A stretch of DNA of 64,000 nucleotides from an uncultured Clostridia bacterium (GCA_949482135.1 CASYFC010000004.1:89587-153586), one strand, 5' to 3'; numbered from the stretch's first letter, positions 36,072-46,380 are shown. The notes: generated by a model from the sequence alone, not told the origin. Numbers and translations: made by a program.

Positions 36072-36382
36072 TTTTTAAGTAGCCCCCTTAATTATTTTTT
36101 ATAGGTAGCAAATTAAATAATTTACTAAATCTTCAAATATACTTCAAATTATACACCGCTGAACAATTTATTTTGAAATTTAAAATATTTTAAAGATATA
36201 ATATTTAATTTTATTTATTATCTTAATTTTTATAAAGTAATTTCAAAATACCCGTTTGTAAAAGAATTGTTTATTATGCTAGGCAAAATATATTTAAAAG
36301 GCAAGGACGCATACGTTTGTATGTAACCACGTTTTAAATATATTTTAACGACGCAGAATAACAATTATTTTACAAACCTTAA
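36072..36382. other. rpoB-rpoC intergenic region, unusually long
   Basis: 311 bp of AT-rich sequence. The rpoB-proximal 130 bp is a MITE-like palindrome (36254-36377). The remaining 180 bp before rpoC holds only its ribosome site, and I see no clear promoter. Confidence 0.7.
36254..36377. mobile_element. MITE-like 124-bp imperfect palindrome
   Basis: Ends GTTTGTAAAA/TTTTACAAAC match perfectly. The arms continue with mismatches (AATTGTT on both sides) and include a second exact 15-bp match, AAAATATATTTAAAA (36285-36299) with TTTTAAATATATTTT (36332-36346). The core contains an inner hairpin CATAC-GTTT-GTATG. It encodes nothing and lies five bases after the rpoB stop. Consistent with a non-autonomous transposable palindrome; no target duplication was confirmed. 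Confidence 0.65.
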
Positions 36383-39300
36383 TTATTCATCATCATCTAA
36401 AGAATCCAAATCTTCAAAAATCTTCTCATCTGGAATATCTTCTTCATCTAATATATTAGTAAAGAATTCATCTGCATCTTCTTCCTCAGTTTCTTCAAGT
36501 TCATCTTCACTAACTTCAGTTAAATTTTCTTCTTCAAGCTCACTTTCATCGATTCTTTCTTCAACACCGTCTAAACCATCTTCAGTGTGCTCTTTGATTT
36601 CAATTTCTTCATCTGTTTCAGTATAAAGTTTTATATCAAGTCCTAATGATTGTAATTCTTTGATTAAAACTTTGAATGATTCTGGAATTCCTGGTTCAGG
36701 AATATTTTCGCCTTTAACAATTGCTTCATATGTTTTAACCCTACCAACAACATCATCTGATTTCATTGTTAAGATTTCTTGTAATGTATATGCAGCACCA
36801 TAAGCTTCCAATGCCCAAACTTCCATCTCTCCAAATCTTTGTCCACCGAATTGAGCTTTACCACCAAGAGGTTGTTGTGTAACAAGTGAGTATGGTCCAG
36901 TTGAACGAGCATGTATTTTATCATCAACTAAGTGGTGAAGTTTCAACATGTACATTACACCAACTGTAATTGGGTGATCAAAAGGCTCTCCAGTTCTACC
37001 ATCATATAAAACTGATTTACCATTTGTTTCAAGTCCTGCTGTTTCAAGCATTGTTTCTATATCTTCTTCTGTTGCACCATCAAATACTGGTGTAGCCATT
37101 TTCCATCCTAATAATCTTGCAGCAGCACCTAAGTGAACTTCAAGCACCTGTCCTAAGTTCATACGAGAAGGTACACCTAATGGATTTAATACAACATCTA
37201 CTGGTGTTCCATCTGGTAGGAATGGCATATCTTCTTCTGGTAATATTCTTGAAATAACACCTTTATTACCATGACGTCCAGCCATTTTATCTCCGACAGA
37301 TATTTTTCTTTTTTGAGCTATATAAATTCTAATTACTTGATTTACCCCAGGAGCTAATTCATCTGAATTTTCTCTAGTAAATACTTTAACATCAACTATT
37401 GTTCCTGCTTCACCATGAGGTACTCTTAAAGATGTATCTCTAACTTCTCTAGCTTTTTCACCAAAGATAGCTCTTAACAATCTTTCTTCAGCTGTTAATT
37501 CTGTTTCACCTTTTGGTGTAACTTTACCAACTAATATATCTCCTGGTTTAACTTCAGCACCAATTCTAATAATACCATTATCATCTAAGTCACGAAGAGA
37601 ATCTTCACCAACATTTGGGATATCTCTCGTAATTTCTTCTGGTCCTAATTTTGTATCACGACATTCACAATCATAGTCTTCGATGTGCATTGATGTTAAA
37701 ACATCTTCTTTAACTAATCTTTCATTTAACAAAATAGCATCCTCATAGTTATAACCTTCCCATGTTGTGAATGCGATAAGTAAGTTTTTACCTAAAGCCA
37801 TTTCACCTTTTTGTGTAGCAGGTCCGTCAGCTATAACGTCTCCACGTTTAACAACTTCTCCTTCTTTAACAATTGGTCTTTGGTTAATACATGTACTACC
37901 ATTTGTTCTCTTGAATTTTCTTAAAGTATAAGTTCTATTTTTTCCTAATTCATTTTTAATAACAATTTTGTCACCTTCAACAGTTTCTACTGTACCGTTT
38001 TCTTCAGCTAGAATCATAACTCCTGAATCTTTTGCTGCTTTATATTCAATACCAGTTCCAACCATAGGTGAATCTGTAATCATTAATGGAACAGCTTGAC
38101 GTTGCATGTTTGATCCCATTAATGCACGGTTAGCATCATCATGCTCTAAGAAAGGAATCATAGCAGCACCAACAGATACTAATTGTTTTGGTGAAACATC
38201 TATGTAGTCTACTTTTGATTTTTCAATTTCTTTGATTTCAGCACGATCTCTAACTCTAACTCTTTGATTTACTAAGCAATTGTTTTCATCAAGTGGTTCT
38301 GAAGCTTGGCAAATAATATATTGATCTTCTTCATCTGCTGTCATATATGTTACTTCATCTGTAACTTGACATGTTTCTTTATTTATTTTTCTATATGGTG
38401 TTTCAATAAATCCATATTCATTAATAATAGCAAATGTAGATAATGCAGAGATTAATCCAATGTTTGGTCCTTCTGGAGATTCAATTGGACATAATCTACC
38501 ATAGTGAGTATAGTGAATATCACGAACTTCAAAACCAGCTCTTTCTCTAGATAAACCACCAGGTCCTAATGCAGAAATTCTTCTCTTATGAGTTAATTCT
38601 GATAGTGGGTTAGTTTGATCCATAAATTGAGATAATTGAGAACTTCCAAAGAATTCTCTAATTGATGATGTAATTGGTTTTGTGTTAATTAAACTTTGTG
38701 GTGTTACAGCATCTAGATCTTGTAATGTCATTCTTTCACGAACAACTCTTTCAAGTCTTGTTAAACCAATTCTAAATTGATTTTGTAATAATTCACCAAC
38801 ACATCTAATACGTCTGTTTCCTAAATGATCTATATCATCAATAAATCCTAATCTTGGTTTAGATGGTTCTGTAATAAGAACATTATAATCTAAATTTAGT
38901 AAATAGTTTACAGAAGCTAAAATATCTTCTGTTGTTACGTGTTTTGGAATTAATGCTTCGATTTGTTCTTCTATATTTTGTCTTAATTCTTTATCATTTT
39001 TTGACATTTCTAATATTTGTTGTAAAACAGCATAGTTAACATCAACTTTGATTTTTAAATCTTCAGCTATTTGTGGATCAACAAAAGCTCTAATATCTAC
39101 AGTTCCATTTCCTATAACTTTTGCTTTTTTACCTTCGATATTTACATATACAACATTTATTCCGCTATCTTGGATTTCTTTAGCAACTTCTTTTGAAATA
39201 ACTTCATCTTTTTCTACTAAAACTTCTCCTGTTTCTGCATTAACAACTGCTTCATATGCAATATGTCCTGTAATTCTTGAAGCTAAACCTAATTTTTTGT

Positions 39301-40135
39301 TATATTTATATCTACCAACTTTTGCTAAATCATAACGTCTACTATCAAAGAATAAACCATCAAATAAATTTCTAGCAGCATCAACTGTTGGAAGTTCACC
39401 TGGTCTTAATTTTTTGTAGATTTCTATTAAAGCTTCATCAGAGTTTTTAATAGGATCTTTAGCAATAGTTGCTAATAATTTGTCTTCTTCACCGAAAAAA
39501 TCTATCATTTTTTCATCTGTATCTAATCCTAAAGCTCTTAACAAGCATGTTACTGGTAATTTTCTTGTTCTATCAATTCTTACCCAGAATACATCATTAC
39601 TATCTGTTTCGTATTCTATCCATGCTCCTCTTATTGGCATTACAGTAGCTGTATATAATTTTTTACCTACTTTATCATAAGTAGAATCATAATAACATCC
39701 TGGAGAACGTACTAATTGGCTTACTACAACTCTCTCTGCACCATTTATAACAAATGTACCACTATCTGTCATAAGTGGGAAATCTCCTAAGTAAATTTCT
39801 TGCTCCTTAATTTCTCCTGTTTCACGATTAATCAATCTAACTTTAACATGTAATCTTGTAGAATAAGTTGCATCTCTTTCTTTTGATTCTTCTAATGAAT
39901 ATTTTGTTTTTTCTTCCATGTAGTAATCAAAAAATTCTAATACTAGGTTTCCAGAATAGTCAGCTATAGGTGAAACATCTTTTAAAACTTCTCCTAAGCC
40001 TTCTTTAATGAACCAGTCATAAGAATCTTTTTGAACTTTTAATAAATTAGGTATTTCAACAAAATCACCTATTTTAGAAAAAGTTTTACGAACACATTTC
40101 TCGTGTACAACGTCTTTTACTTGAACTTTTTTCAA
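36383..40135 (-). CDS. rpoB: RNA polymerase subunit beta
   Basis: 1250 residues. Hallmarks: [31 protein letters not shown] (the rifampicin region; seen as [16 protein letters not shown]), [29 protein letters not shown] and [15 protein letters not shown] near the end. The last about 70 residues are a strongly acidic tail. Start is TTG at 40135 after AAGGTGG. The upstream neighbours are not rplJ-rplL but a long leader and an unrelated plus-strand gene, so rpoBC forms its own unit here. Confidence 0.98.
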   Translation of the reverse strand: MKKVQVKDVVHEKCVRKTFSKIGDFVEIPNLLKVQKDSYDWFIKEGLGEVLKDVSPIADYSGNLVLEFFDYYMEEKTKYSLEESKERDATYSTRLHVKVRLINRETGEIKEQEIYLGDFPLMTDSGTFVINGAERVVVSQLVRSPGCYYDSTYDKVGKKLYTATVMPIRGAWIEYETDSNDVFWVRIDRTRKLPVTCLLRALGLDTDEKMIDFFGEEDKLLATIAKDPIKNSDEALIEIYKKLRPGELPTVDAARNLFDGLFFDSRRYDLAKVGRYKYNKKLGLASRITGHIAYEAVVNAETGEVLVEKDEVISKEVAKEIQDSGINVVYVNIEGKKAKVIGNGTVDIRAFVDPQIAEDLKIKVDVNYAVLQQILEMSKNDKELRQNIEEQIEALIPKHVTTEDILASVNYLLNLDYNVLITEPSKPRLGFIDDIDHLGNRRIRCVGELLQNQFRIGLTRLERVVRERMTLQDLDAVTPQSLINTKPITSSIREFFGSSQLSQFMDQTNPLSELTHKRRISALGPGGLSRERAGFEVRDIHYTHYGRLCPIESPEGPNIGLISALSTFAIINEYGFIETPYRKINKETCQVTDEVTYMTADEEDQYIICQASEPLDENNCLVNQRVRVRDRAEIKEIEKSKVDYIDVSPKQLVSVGAAMIPFLEHDDANRALMGSNMQRQAVPLMITDSPMVGTGIEYKAAKDSGVMILAEENGTVETVEGDKIVIKNELGKNRTYTLRKFKRTNGSTCINQRPIVKEGEVVKRGDVIADGPATQKGEMALGKNLLIAFTTWEGYNYEDAILLNERLVKEDVLTSMHIEDYDCECRDTKLGPEEITRDIPNVGEDSLRDLDDNGIIRIGAEVKPGDILVGKVTPKGETELTAEERLLRAIFGEKAREVRDTSLRVPHGEAGTIVDVKVFTRENSDELAPGVNQVIRIYIAQKRKISVGDKMAGRHGNKGVISRILPEEDMPFLPDGTPVDVVLNPLGVPSRMNLGQVLEVHLGAAARLLGWKMATPVFDGATEEDIETMLETAGLETNGKSVLYDGRTGEPFDHPITVGVMYMLKLHHLVDDKIHARSTGPYSLVTQQPLGGKAQFGGQRFGEMEVWALEAYGAAYTLQEILTMKSDDVVGRVKTYEAIVKGENIPEPGIPESFKVLIKELQSLGLDIKLYTETDEEIEIKEHTEDGLDGVEERIDESELEEENLTEVSEDELEETEEEDADEFFTNILDEEDIPDEKIFEDLDSLDDDE

Positions 40136-40352
40136 AATAAAATACCACCTTCATAATAAATTTAGCAGGTAATAATGTATATTTTATTTAATAGGTCCTT
40201 CTTGTAATAAAAGGTTGTTGTTATAAAAAGAAATCCCTGCCAAAAAACATCTTTTTAAAACAGTTCCACTCCTACTCAATTCCTCCTATTAAACGTTTCG
40301 TAACATATATTTTATGAAACAAGGTGCACTTATCCCATAAAATCACTACAAT

Positions 40353-40381
40353 ATTATATTATATATATGTAAAATAGTCAA
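40353..40381 (-). promoter_or_regulatory. Strong promoter of rpoBC
   Basis: Minus strand TTGACT (40381-40376), 17 bp, TATAAT (40358-40353). Confidence 0.85.
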
Positions 40382-40482
40382 GCATTTACAAGATGTTTTC
40401 TTAGAAAATTATAGGATTTAGCATTTATTTTTTTGCTTTTTTAGAAATTTAAATTTTATATAAATGTAATAAATCTTTAATA

Positions 40483-40511
40483 TTGATTTTTATTTTAAAA
40501 TGAGATATATT
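40483..40511 (+). promoter_or_regulatory. Promoter of the gene at 40596
   Basis: TTGATT (40483-40488), 17 bp, TATATT (40506-40511). Confidence 0.6.
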
Positions 40512-40595
40512 AAATATGACTTATAACTATTGCTATTTCTTAATTTTATCAGATAATAGCTCTAGTTTAGTATTGAAAATTTAAGAGGTAATAAA

Positions 40596-41180
40596 ATGAA
40601 TGAATTGTTTCAGTTTCATAGAGAATTAAATATAAAAAAAGTTTTGATATTTGCTATCATTATAATACTAATTATTGTGGTATTTCTTGTTCCTAAAAAT
40701 TTGAAAAAATCTGAAGAACAAAAAACAGAAGAGTCTAACCAAAATATAACTTTTATGAGTAATGATAACCGTATAAGTCTTCTTCTACCAAAAGAATATG
40801 GATTTTCAGAATATAAACCTGTACAAAATTATATTTTAGAACTAAGAACAGAAAATAATATAGATATTTTTGTTTCTCACAAAGAATTAGTTGAAAATAG
40901 AAATTTCAATAATATAGTTTCTACTGACAGAGAATCCTATATAAAAACTTTTAATACATATTCAAATCTGTCTGAAATAGCTGATTTAACTATAAGCGGA
41001 AATCCAGCATATTCTTATAGTTTTCACTATTTAGATAATAATACAGCATATTTTTTACAAATCATATGGATACAAACAGATACTGGATATTATATTATTG
41101 ATATAGAATTTCCACTTAGTACACTTAGCTCTAATTACAAACTTATAAACGATATCATTACAAACTTTAAAATTAGCTAA
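40596..41180 (+). CDS. Membrane-anchored hypothetical protein, 194 aa
   Basis: A short charged N terminus and one membrane helix (about 16-33, VLIFAIIIILIIVVFLV) are followed by a charged linker and an extracytoplasmic alpha/beta domain (ISLLLPKEYGF, NIDIFVSHKEL, SGNPAYSYSFHYLDN, GYYIIDIEFP). The pattern is reminiscent of small PsbP-like or related lipoprotein-like domains that follow a membrane anchor, but I cannot assign a family. AGAGGT precedes the ATG. Monocistronic, with a shared bidirectional terminator. Confidence 0.75.
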   Translation: MNELFQFHRELNIKKVLIFAIIIILIIVVFLVPKNLKKSEEQKTEESNQNITFMSNDNRISLLLPKEYGFSEYKPVQNYILELRTENNIDIFVSHKELVENRNFNNIVSTDRESYIKTFNTYSNLSEIADLTISGNPAYSYSFHYLDNNTAYFLQIIWIQTDTGYYIIDIEFPLSTLSSNYKLINDIITNFKIS

Positions 41181-41184
41181 ACAA

Positions 41185-41216
41185 AAAGGAGCAAATTAAA
41201 AGAAATTTGCCCCTTT
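41185..41216. terminator. Bidirectional terminator
   Basis: AAAGGAGCAAATT pairs with AATTTGCCCCTTT with one mismatch, followed by TATTTTTATT, between converging genes. Confidence 0.8.
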
Positions 41217-41220
41217 ATTT

Positions 41221-42375
41221 TTATTCTTTAAATTTAAATTCTAATTCAAATCTTTTTTTATTTCTATACTCAATAAAGTTAGTAAGTAATAACTTTATAA
41301 ATGCAATTGCTGGAACTCCCAAAAACATTCCTAATACCCCAAAATAACTTCCGCCTACTGAAACAGCAAATATTACAAGTATTGGACTTAAATTTAAAGA
41401 TGTTCCTAAGATTTTTGGATTAATAATATTAGCATCAATTTGTTGTAATATAATAATTATTATTCCTACTGCAATCGCTTTTGCAATTCCTCCTGTAAAA
41501 ATTGTAATTAAAATAGTTAAAGTAACTGCAAAAATTGCTCCGAAATATGGAATAATATTAAATAAGCCAACTAAGAATCCTAATAAAATTCCATATTTAA
41601 CTTTCATAATACTTAAAGCAATTCCAATTATAAATCCTACAACGACAGCATCAATTATTTGCCCTGAAATATAGCTAAAGAAAATACTATTTGTCTTTCT
41701 AAAATATGTTGAAATAGATTCGTTTGTTTTCTTAGAAAAAATTGCTCCAGATAAATTTACTAAAAAGCTTTTTATATCATTTCTTTCTAATAACATGTAT
41801 ACAGAAACAACTATAGTAACAAATAAATCAAATACAAATTTTGTTGCTCCTACAATTCCTTGTATATAAGAGTTTATATTTTCTAAATCTATCCATTTAA
41901 CTGCTTCTGTTAAAATATCAATTTCTTGAAGCTCTCTAATATATTCATTAATTTTTAATTTTGCTAAAAGCGAATCATCATCTAAATTTTCTAAATATTC
42001 TAATGCACTATTATAATAATTTGGTACATTGGCAATTAAATCTTTTACACTTGTTACAACATTTGGTATTACAAAATTAATAATTATAAAAATTGTTAAA
42101 AATGTAATTAAATATGTAAAAAATACACTTAAACCTCTTGAATGCTTGTCCAAAAAATTAAATTTTGATGTTTTCAATGCATTTTCAATACCTCTACAAG
42201 GCATATATAAAATATATGCTAAAAGTAATGCCATAAAAAATGGTGCTATTACTTGAAAAAAGTTTCCAAATACTCCAAAAATTGAAGATACACTACTTAT
42301 TACTTTATATACAGCGATTACAGCTACTGCAAAAGAAAACCAATATAGCCATTTTCTCCATTCCTTTTTATTCAT
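41221..42375 (-). CDS. AI-2E family transporter (YdbI/PerM-like exporter)
   Basis: 384 residues with about eight membrane helices. Family features include an N-terminal helix pair, a long extracytoplasmic segment (PNYYNSALEYLENL), GFIIGIALSIMKVKYGILLGFLVGLFNIIPYFGAI near the centre (seen as FNIIPYFGAI) and a C-terminal VGGSYFGVLGMFLGVPAIA helix. Members export autoinducer-2 or act in sodium/proton exchange; the substrate here is unknown. No operon partner is evident. Confidence 0.88.
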   Translation of the reverse strand: MNKKEWRKWLYWFSFAVAVIAVYKVISSVSSIFGVFGNFFQVIAPFFMALLLAYILYMPCRGIENALKTSKFNFLDKHSRGLSVFFTYLITFLTIFIIINFVIPNVVTSVKDLIANVPNYYNSALEYLENLDDDSLLAKLKINEYIRELQEIDILTEAVKWIDLENINSYIQGIVGATKFVFDLFVTIVVSVYMLLERNDIKSFLVNLSGAIFSKKTNESISTYFRKTNSIFFSYISGQIIDAVVVGFIIGIALSIMKVKYGILLGFLVGLFNIIPYFGAIFAVTLTILITIFTGGIAKAIAVGIIIIILQQIDANIINPKILGTSLNLSPILVIFAVSVGGSYFGVLGMFLGVPAIAFIKLLLTNFIEYRNKKRFELEFKFKE

Positions 42376-42467
42376 AAAACGTTCCTTTCTTCACATAGTT
42401 ATACAAATTTATTATAACTATAAAGATAATAAAAAACAAGTATATATTTATTAAGCTTTATTAAAAT

Positions 42468-42839
42468 TTAGTAACTTGTATAAAATGCATTTTTTATATG
42501 ATTTATAATTCTTTTATAAAAATATACTTCTATAACATCAAAACGTATATTTCTTTTTTCTAACCTATTTATATATATATAATATCTAGTTGCATTTATA
42601 ATATGTGTTTTTTTATTAACATCTACTGCTTCTGCCGGACTTCCACATTTTTCAGAAAACCTTGCTTTTACTTCTATAAAAACATATTCATTTCTATCTT
42701 TATCAACAGCTATAATATCAATTTCTCCAGCTTTGCACTGAAAGTTTCTTTGTAATATATTATAATTATTTTTTATTAAATATTTACACGTTTCATCTTC
42801 CCCCTTATTTCCTGTATATTTATTATGAAAATTTTTCAT
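42468..42839 (-). CDS. yraN: UPF0102 endonuclease-like protein YraN
   Basis: 123 residues. The RecB/Holliday-junction-resolvase-like fold is shown by GNKGEDETCKYL, GEIDIIAVDKD and VFIEVKAR, the D-E-x-K nuclease motif. The last part (IINHIKNAFYTSY) is family-specific filler. It overlaps the end of dprA by 17 bp, so translation is coupled. In many bacteria yraN accompanies comM and dprA, as here. Biological role not established. Confidence 0.92.
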   Translation of the reverse strand: MKNFHNKYTGNKGEDETCKYLIKNNYNILQRNFQCKAGEIDIIAVDKDRNEYVFIEVKARFSEKCGSPAEAVDVNKKTHIINATRYYIYINRLEKRNIRFDVIEVYFYKRIINHIKNAFYTSY

Positions 42840-43686
42840 TTATTTTATACACTCCCATATCTTGAATAATAACATTTTCTATTTGCATATTTGATAATAT
42901 TTTTAAAAGATCTGCAATTTTATAATCTGTTTGACATATTAACTCATCTATACTGCTTGCTGATTCATTTAAAATTTGATAAATTTTCTTATATTCCTTT
43001 TTAATTTTGAGAGAAGGATTACTTTTCCTCTTTTTATCCATAAATTGTGGATAATTTATTAATATATCACTAATTGTTGTTGTTAAAATTGCACCTTGCT
43101 TTATTAAAATATTTGTTCCAACTCCTAAAGAATTATCTATTTTTCCTGGTATAGCAAATACCTTTTTTTCTTGTTTCCATGCATGATTCGCAGTTATTGA
43201 AGTTCCACTCCTGTATGCTGCTTCTATTACTAAAACGCCTTCTGCTATTGCAGTTACAATTCTATTTCTCTGCGGAAAAGTTGTTTTGTTAGGTTTAACA
43301 TTATTTTCATATTCACTTACAACTAATCCACCATTTTCTATAATTCTTTTAAACAAATCATAATTTTGAATAGGAAATATTCTTTCTAGTCCTCCTCCCA
43401 AAACTGCTATTGTACCTCCTCCATATTCTAATGCAGTTTTATGTGCAATTGTATCTGTTCCTATCGCCATACCACTAACAATTGGTATGTCTCGTAATGA
43501 GAATTCTTTTGAAAACACTTTACAAATTTTTACTCCATAGTCTGTTATCCTTCTAGTTCCAACAATTGCAAAACTATCTTGATATAATAAATTTATATTT
43601 CCTATGTAATATAATTGTTTTGGAGGGTCTTTTATTTTTTGTAATTTAAGTGGAAAATCTTTTTTCTCTAATTTTAAAATCTCCAT
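42823..43686 (-). CDS. dprA: DNA-processing protein DprA
   Basis: 287 residues. Loads RecA on incoming single-stranded DNA during transformation. The Rossmann-like core shows FAIVGTRRITDYG, IVSGMAIGTDTIAH, GTIAVLGGGLE, TFPQRNRIVTAIAEGVLVIEAAYRSG and the C-terminal winged helix (about 225-280). It lacks the extra N-terminal SAM-like domain of longer DprA proteins, giving a compact form. Second gene of comM-dprA-yraN, 11 bp after comM. Confidence 0.95.
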   Translation of the reverse strand: MEILKLEKKDFPLKLQKIKDPPKQLYYIGNINLLYQDSFAIVGTRRITDYGVKICKVFSKEFSLRDIPIVSGMAIGTDTIAHKTALEYGGGTIAVLGGGLERIFPIQNYDLFKRIIENGGLVVSEYENNVKPNKTTFPQRNRIVTAIAEGVLVIEAAYRSGTSITANHAWKQEKKVFAIPGKIDNSLGVGTNILIKQGAILTTTISDILINYPQFMDKKRKSNPSLKIKKEYKKIYQILNESASSIDELICQTDYKIADLLKILSNMQIENVIIQDMGVYKINEKFS

Positions 43687-43697
43687 ATCTTTCCTTT

Positions 43698-45215
43698 CTA
43701 TTCTTTATCTAAAATTCTATATTGCATAGCTTCAAGTATATGCTCTAATGATATTTTTTCTTCTCCTTCTAAATCAGCAATTGTCCTAGCAACTTTCAAA
43801 ATCTTTGAATATGCTCTATTAGATAATTTATATAATTCAAGATATTCCTGTAATACTTTGAATATTTTGCTATCTAAAAAGCAATATTTTTCAAGCATTT
43901 TGGCTGTAAGCTCTGAATTAGAATATATTTTTTCATTTTTATACCTATTACTTTGAATCTCTCTTGCTTTATTAACTCTTTTCTTAATGCTAACTGAACT
44001 TTCTACATGTTTTTCTCTTAATTTAGAATAATCAATAGAGCTCACTTGTACTTGTAAATCAAATCTATCTATTAATGGCCCACTAAGTTTTGCTCTATAA
44101 TTTTGTCTTTGATTTTCTGTACATATACAATCTTTTATTTTACTTCCATAATATCCACAAGGACATGGATTCATACTTGCAATAGTAGTAAAATTACATG
44201 GATAAGATACTCCAGCTTCAAGTCTAGTTATATTAATTTGTTTATCTTCCATTGGAATTCTTAATATTTCTAAAGTTTTTTTATCAAATTCAAGTAGTTC
44301 ATCTAAAAATAAGACACCCAAATGAGCTAAACTAACTTCTCCTGGTTTTGGTATCCTACCTCCACCTATTAAAGCTGTTTCTGTTATTTTATGATGTGGA
44401 GCTCTAAAAGGTCTTTTAGAAATTAAATTCTGATTTTTTAAAATACCAGCAATACTATGAATTTTAGTAATTTCTAATGCTTCTTCAAAACTTAAATCTG
44501 GCAAAATAGTTGGAAATCTTTTGGCCATCATAGTTTTACCTGATCCAGGACTACCAAACATCAAACAATTATGTCCTCCTGCAGCAGCAATTTCTAAAGC
44601 TCTCTTAGACATTTCATGACCTTTTACATCAGAATAATCTAACAAATCTTCTTGAATTTCTTCAAAAATATTACTTATATCAATTTTTTCTTTTAAAATC
44701 TCTTTTTTTTCATTTAAAAAATCAATTAATTCTTTTAAGTTATTAACTCCTATTACTTCTATTTCGCCTGTTATAGAAGCCTCTCCCGCATTTTCTTTTG
44801 GTAAAATAACCCTTTTTATTCCTTTTTTCTTCGCCTCTATACAAATTGGTAAAACTCCATTTACTTTGTTTAACTTTCCATCTAAGGATAATTCTCCAAT
44901 AAAAATAGTTTCTTCTATATTAGTATTTTTAATCATTTTCATTGAAATTAAAATTCCAACTGCAATTGCTAAATCCAAAATGGCACCTGTTTTTCTTACA
45001 TTTGCAGGAGATAAATTTATAATATATCTTCTACTTAGCAATTCAATTCCACAATTTTTAATAGCAGTTCTTACTCTTTCTTTAGATTCTTTTATATTTG
45101 TATCTGGAAGACCTACTATCTCCCAGCATGGCATACCAGAAGAAATATCTATTTCAACATTAATTATTCTTCCTTCTAAACCGTGTAAGCACATGCTTTT
45201 AACAAATGATAGCAA
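43698..45215 (-). CDS. comM: YifB/ComM Mg-chelatase-like AAA ATPase
   Basis: About 505 residues. The family assists branch migration in natural transformation. Opens with MLSFVKSMCLHGLEG in the TTG 45215 reading, which follows AAAGGAG by 7 bases and matches the usual YifB start; longer openings at 45221 or 45233 overlap the ribosome site. N-terminal Lon-like domain (GLPDTNIKESKERVR), Walker A FGSPGSGKTMMA, Walker B VLFLDELLEF, cysteine-rich NPCPCGYYG. Heads the comM-dprA-yraN operon behind a promoter with a palindromic operator. Confidence 0.93.
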   Translation of the reverse strand: MLSFVKSMCLHGLEGRIINVEIDISSGMPCWEIVGLPDTNIKESKERVRTAIKNCGIELLSRRYIINLSPANVRKTGAILDLAIAVGILISMKMIKNTNIEETIFIGELSLDGKLNKVNGVLPICIEAKKKGIKRVILPKENAGEASITGEIEVIGVNNLKELIDFLNEKKEILKEKIDISNIFEEIQEDLLDYSDVKGHEMSKRALEIAAAGGHNCLMFGSPGSGKTMMAKRFPTILPDLSFEEALEITKIHSIAGILKNQNLISKRPFRAPHHKITETALIGGGRIPKPGEVSLAHLGVLFLDELLEFDKKTLEILRIPMEDKQINITRLEAGVSYPCNFTTIASMNPCPCGYYGSKIKDCICTENQRQNYRAKLSGPLIDRFDLQVQVSSIDYSKLREKHVESSVSIKKRVNKAREIQSNRYKNEKIYSNSELTAKMLEKYCFLDSKIFKVLQEYLELYKLSNRAYSKILKVARTIADLEGEEKISLEHILEAMQYRILDKE

Positions 45216-45266
45216 AAGCATCACTCCTTTCATATTAGTAGATATTTAATTTTATTTTGGAAATTT

Positions 45267-45282
45267 TTGAGCGAACGCTCAA
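45267..45282. promoter_or_regulatory. Palindromic operator downstream of the comM -10
   Basis: TTGAGCG-AA-CGCTCAA, perfect 7-bp arms, about 15 bp past the -10 of the comM promoter and therefore over the start region. The form resembles TetR-family operators; the regulator is not in this window. Confidence 0.65.
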
Positions 45283-45297
45283 GAAATAATTTTTAGT

Positions 45298-45326
45298 ATA
45301 ATACAACACAAAATAGAATTTGTCAA
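45298..45326 (-). promoter_or_regulatory. Promoter of comM-dprA-yraN
   Basis: Minus strand TTGACA (45326-45321), 17 bp, TATTAT (45303-45298). Confidence 0.85.
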
Positions 45327-45362
45327 TATGAAATCTATGGATGTTATTAGAATTTCATATTC

Positions 45363-45405
45363 AAAAAAAGTGAAATTTAAGGAACGTCCCTAAATTTCAC
45401 TTTTA
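45363..45405 (-). repeat. REP-like palindrome, copy B, terminator of the 3D-protein gene
   Basis: GTGAAATTTAAGGA-ACG-TCCCTAAATTTCAC with flanking A- and T-runs, three bases after the stop at 45409. Same core as copy A with one extra G-C pair. Confidence 0.88.
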
Positions 45406-45408
45406 ATT

Positions 45409-46380
45409 TTATTCATAAACATAACATTCTAAATTTCTTCTTCCAAAAGTTATTGCAGATGAATGAGATCCCATATAAATATCTATTCTATTATTAGATA
45501 TTGCTCCACCTCTATCTTCTACAACAAACCATCCACCATTTGGTTTATTAGCTAAAGCAGGAATGTAAATTACTGTTCCAATTGGATAACCTTTTCCAGC
45601 AGCAACTGTATACCATTCTTTAGCTTGAGCTCCAGAGCTTGTAATTCCATTAGTTTTTCCTGTGCATCTAGCACAAGAACAATAAGCTGATGTATTCATA
45701 TTAACAACTTTTGGAGTCATTCCTTCTACACTTGCTTGTATAGTTTCTGCAGACGCAGTTGTTCTGCTTGCAGATCTTGAAGTTATTTTTGTTGATATCT
45801 GAATAATCTTATCTACTGGTTCTTTAATTACAGTTTCAGAAACTACAGTTCTTTCTATTTCAACTTCATCTTGATATTTTACTTTATATTTAATTTCTTT
45901 TAACCCATTAACGCCATTTTGAAGTACTTTATCTTTTGTTTCAGTTCCTTCTTTTGATACGTCTTTAGTTATTGTTTCATAAGGTATTTCAACTTGTTCT
46001 ACAATTATTTTTTCTGTAACTGTTACATACTTTCCAAGTATTTCTTCTGTTGTTATACTTTCAACTTGTTCTGAAACAACTACAGTTTCTTCTGTTAACT
46101 TAGAAATTGTAATTGTCTTACTCAAGTCTATATTAGAATCAACATCTGGATATACTTTTTCATCTGGTAATATGATTGTATGATTTTCAGCTAATATATC
46201 TGATACTTTTACACTTGAAGTCATAACAGTAGTTTCATAACCTTCTGGAAAAACTATAGTTACATAGTTTACATCAGATTTTGAAGCTTTAACTCCTATT
46301 GTAAGTATACAAATTAAAATAATACTTATAAAAACAATTTTTCTAATTATCCTTATAGATAATTTTTCGTCTGTTTTCAT
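45409..46380 (-). CDS. G5 and 3D domain cell-wall protein (YabE/Rpf-like)
   Basis: 323 residues from ATG 46380, which follows AAGGGGGC; an upstream ATG at 46410 overlaps the promoter -10. A signal/anchor helix (about 10-33) is followed by DUF348-like ubiquitin folds (VTIVFPEGYETTVMTSSVKVSDIL), a G5 domain (EIPYETITKDVSKEGTETKDKVLQNG) and a C-terminal 3D domain with the conserved Asp residues in DRGGAISNNRIDIYM. 3D proteins are lytic-transglycosylase-like wall enzymes; family members stimulate growth or spore outgrowth. Confidence 0.92.
   Translation of the reverse strand: MKTDEKLSIRIIRKIVFISIILICILTIGVKASKSDVNYVTIVFPEGYETTVMTSSVKVSDILAENHTIILPDEKVYPDVDSNIDLSKTITISKLTEETVVVSEQVESITTEEILGKYVTVTEKIIVEQVEIPYETITKDVSKEGTETKDKVLQNGVNGLKEIKYKVKYQDEVEIERTVVSETVIKEPVDKIIQISTKITSRSASRTTASAETIQASVEGMTPKVVNMNTSAYCSCARCTGKTNGITSSGAQAKEWYTVAAGKGYPIGTVIYIPALANKPNGGWFVVEDRGGAISNNRIDIYMGSHSSAITFGRRNLECYVYE

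Larger units (their letters stand above)
40136..40595. other. Divergent region with the long rpoB leader
   Basis: 460 bp. The minus-strand promoter at 40353-40381 gives an rpoB leader of roughly 210 nt, which contains an AGGAGG not tied to a convincing ORF (40280-40290). A plus-strand promoter at 40483-40511 serves the next gene. No known riboswitch class is recognised. Confidence 0.6.

Noticed and set aside
40250-40300. Possible leader peptide in the rpoB 5' region (AGGAGG followed by TTG, about 31 codons)
   Set aside because: The TTG is only two bases from the ribosome site and the peptide has no distinctive features; insufficient support.
45267-45282. LexA/SOS box at comM
   Set aside because: The palindrome TTGAGCG-AA-CGCTCAA does not contain the GAAC-4-GTTC arrangement expected for a Gram-positive SOS box.
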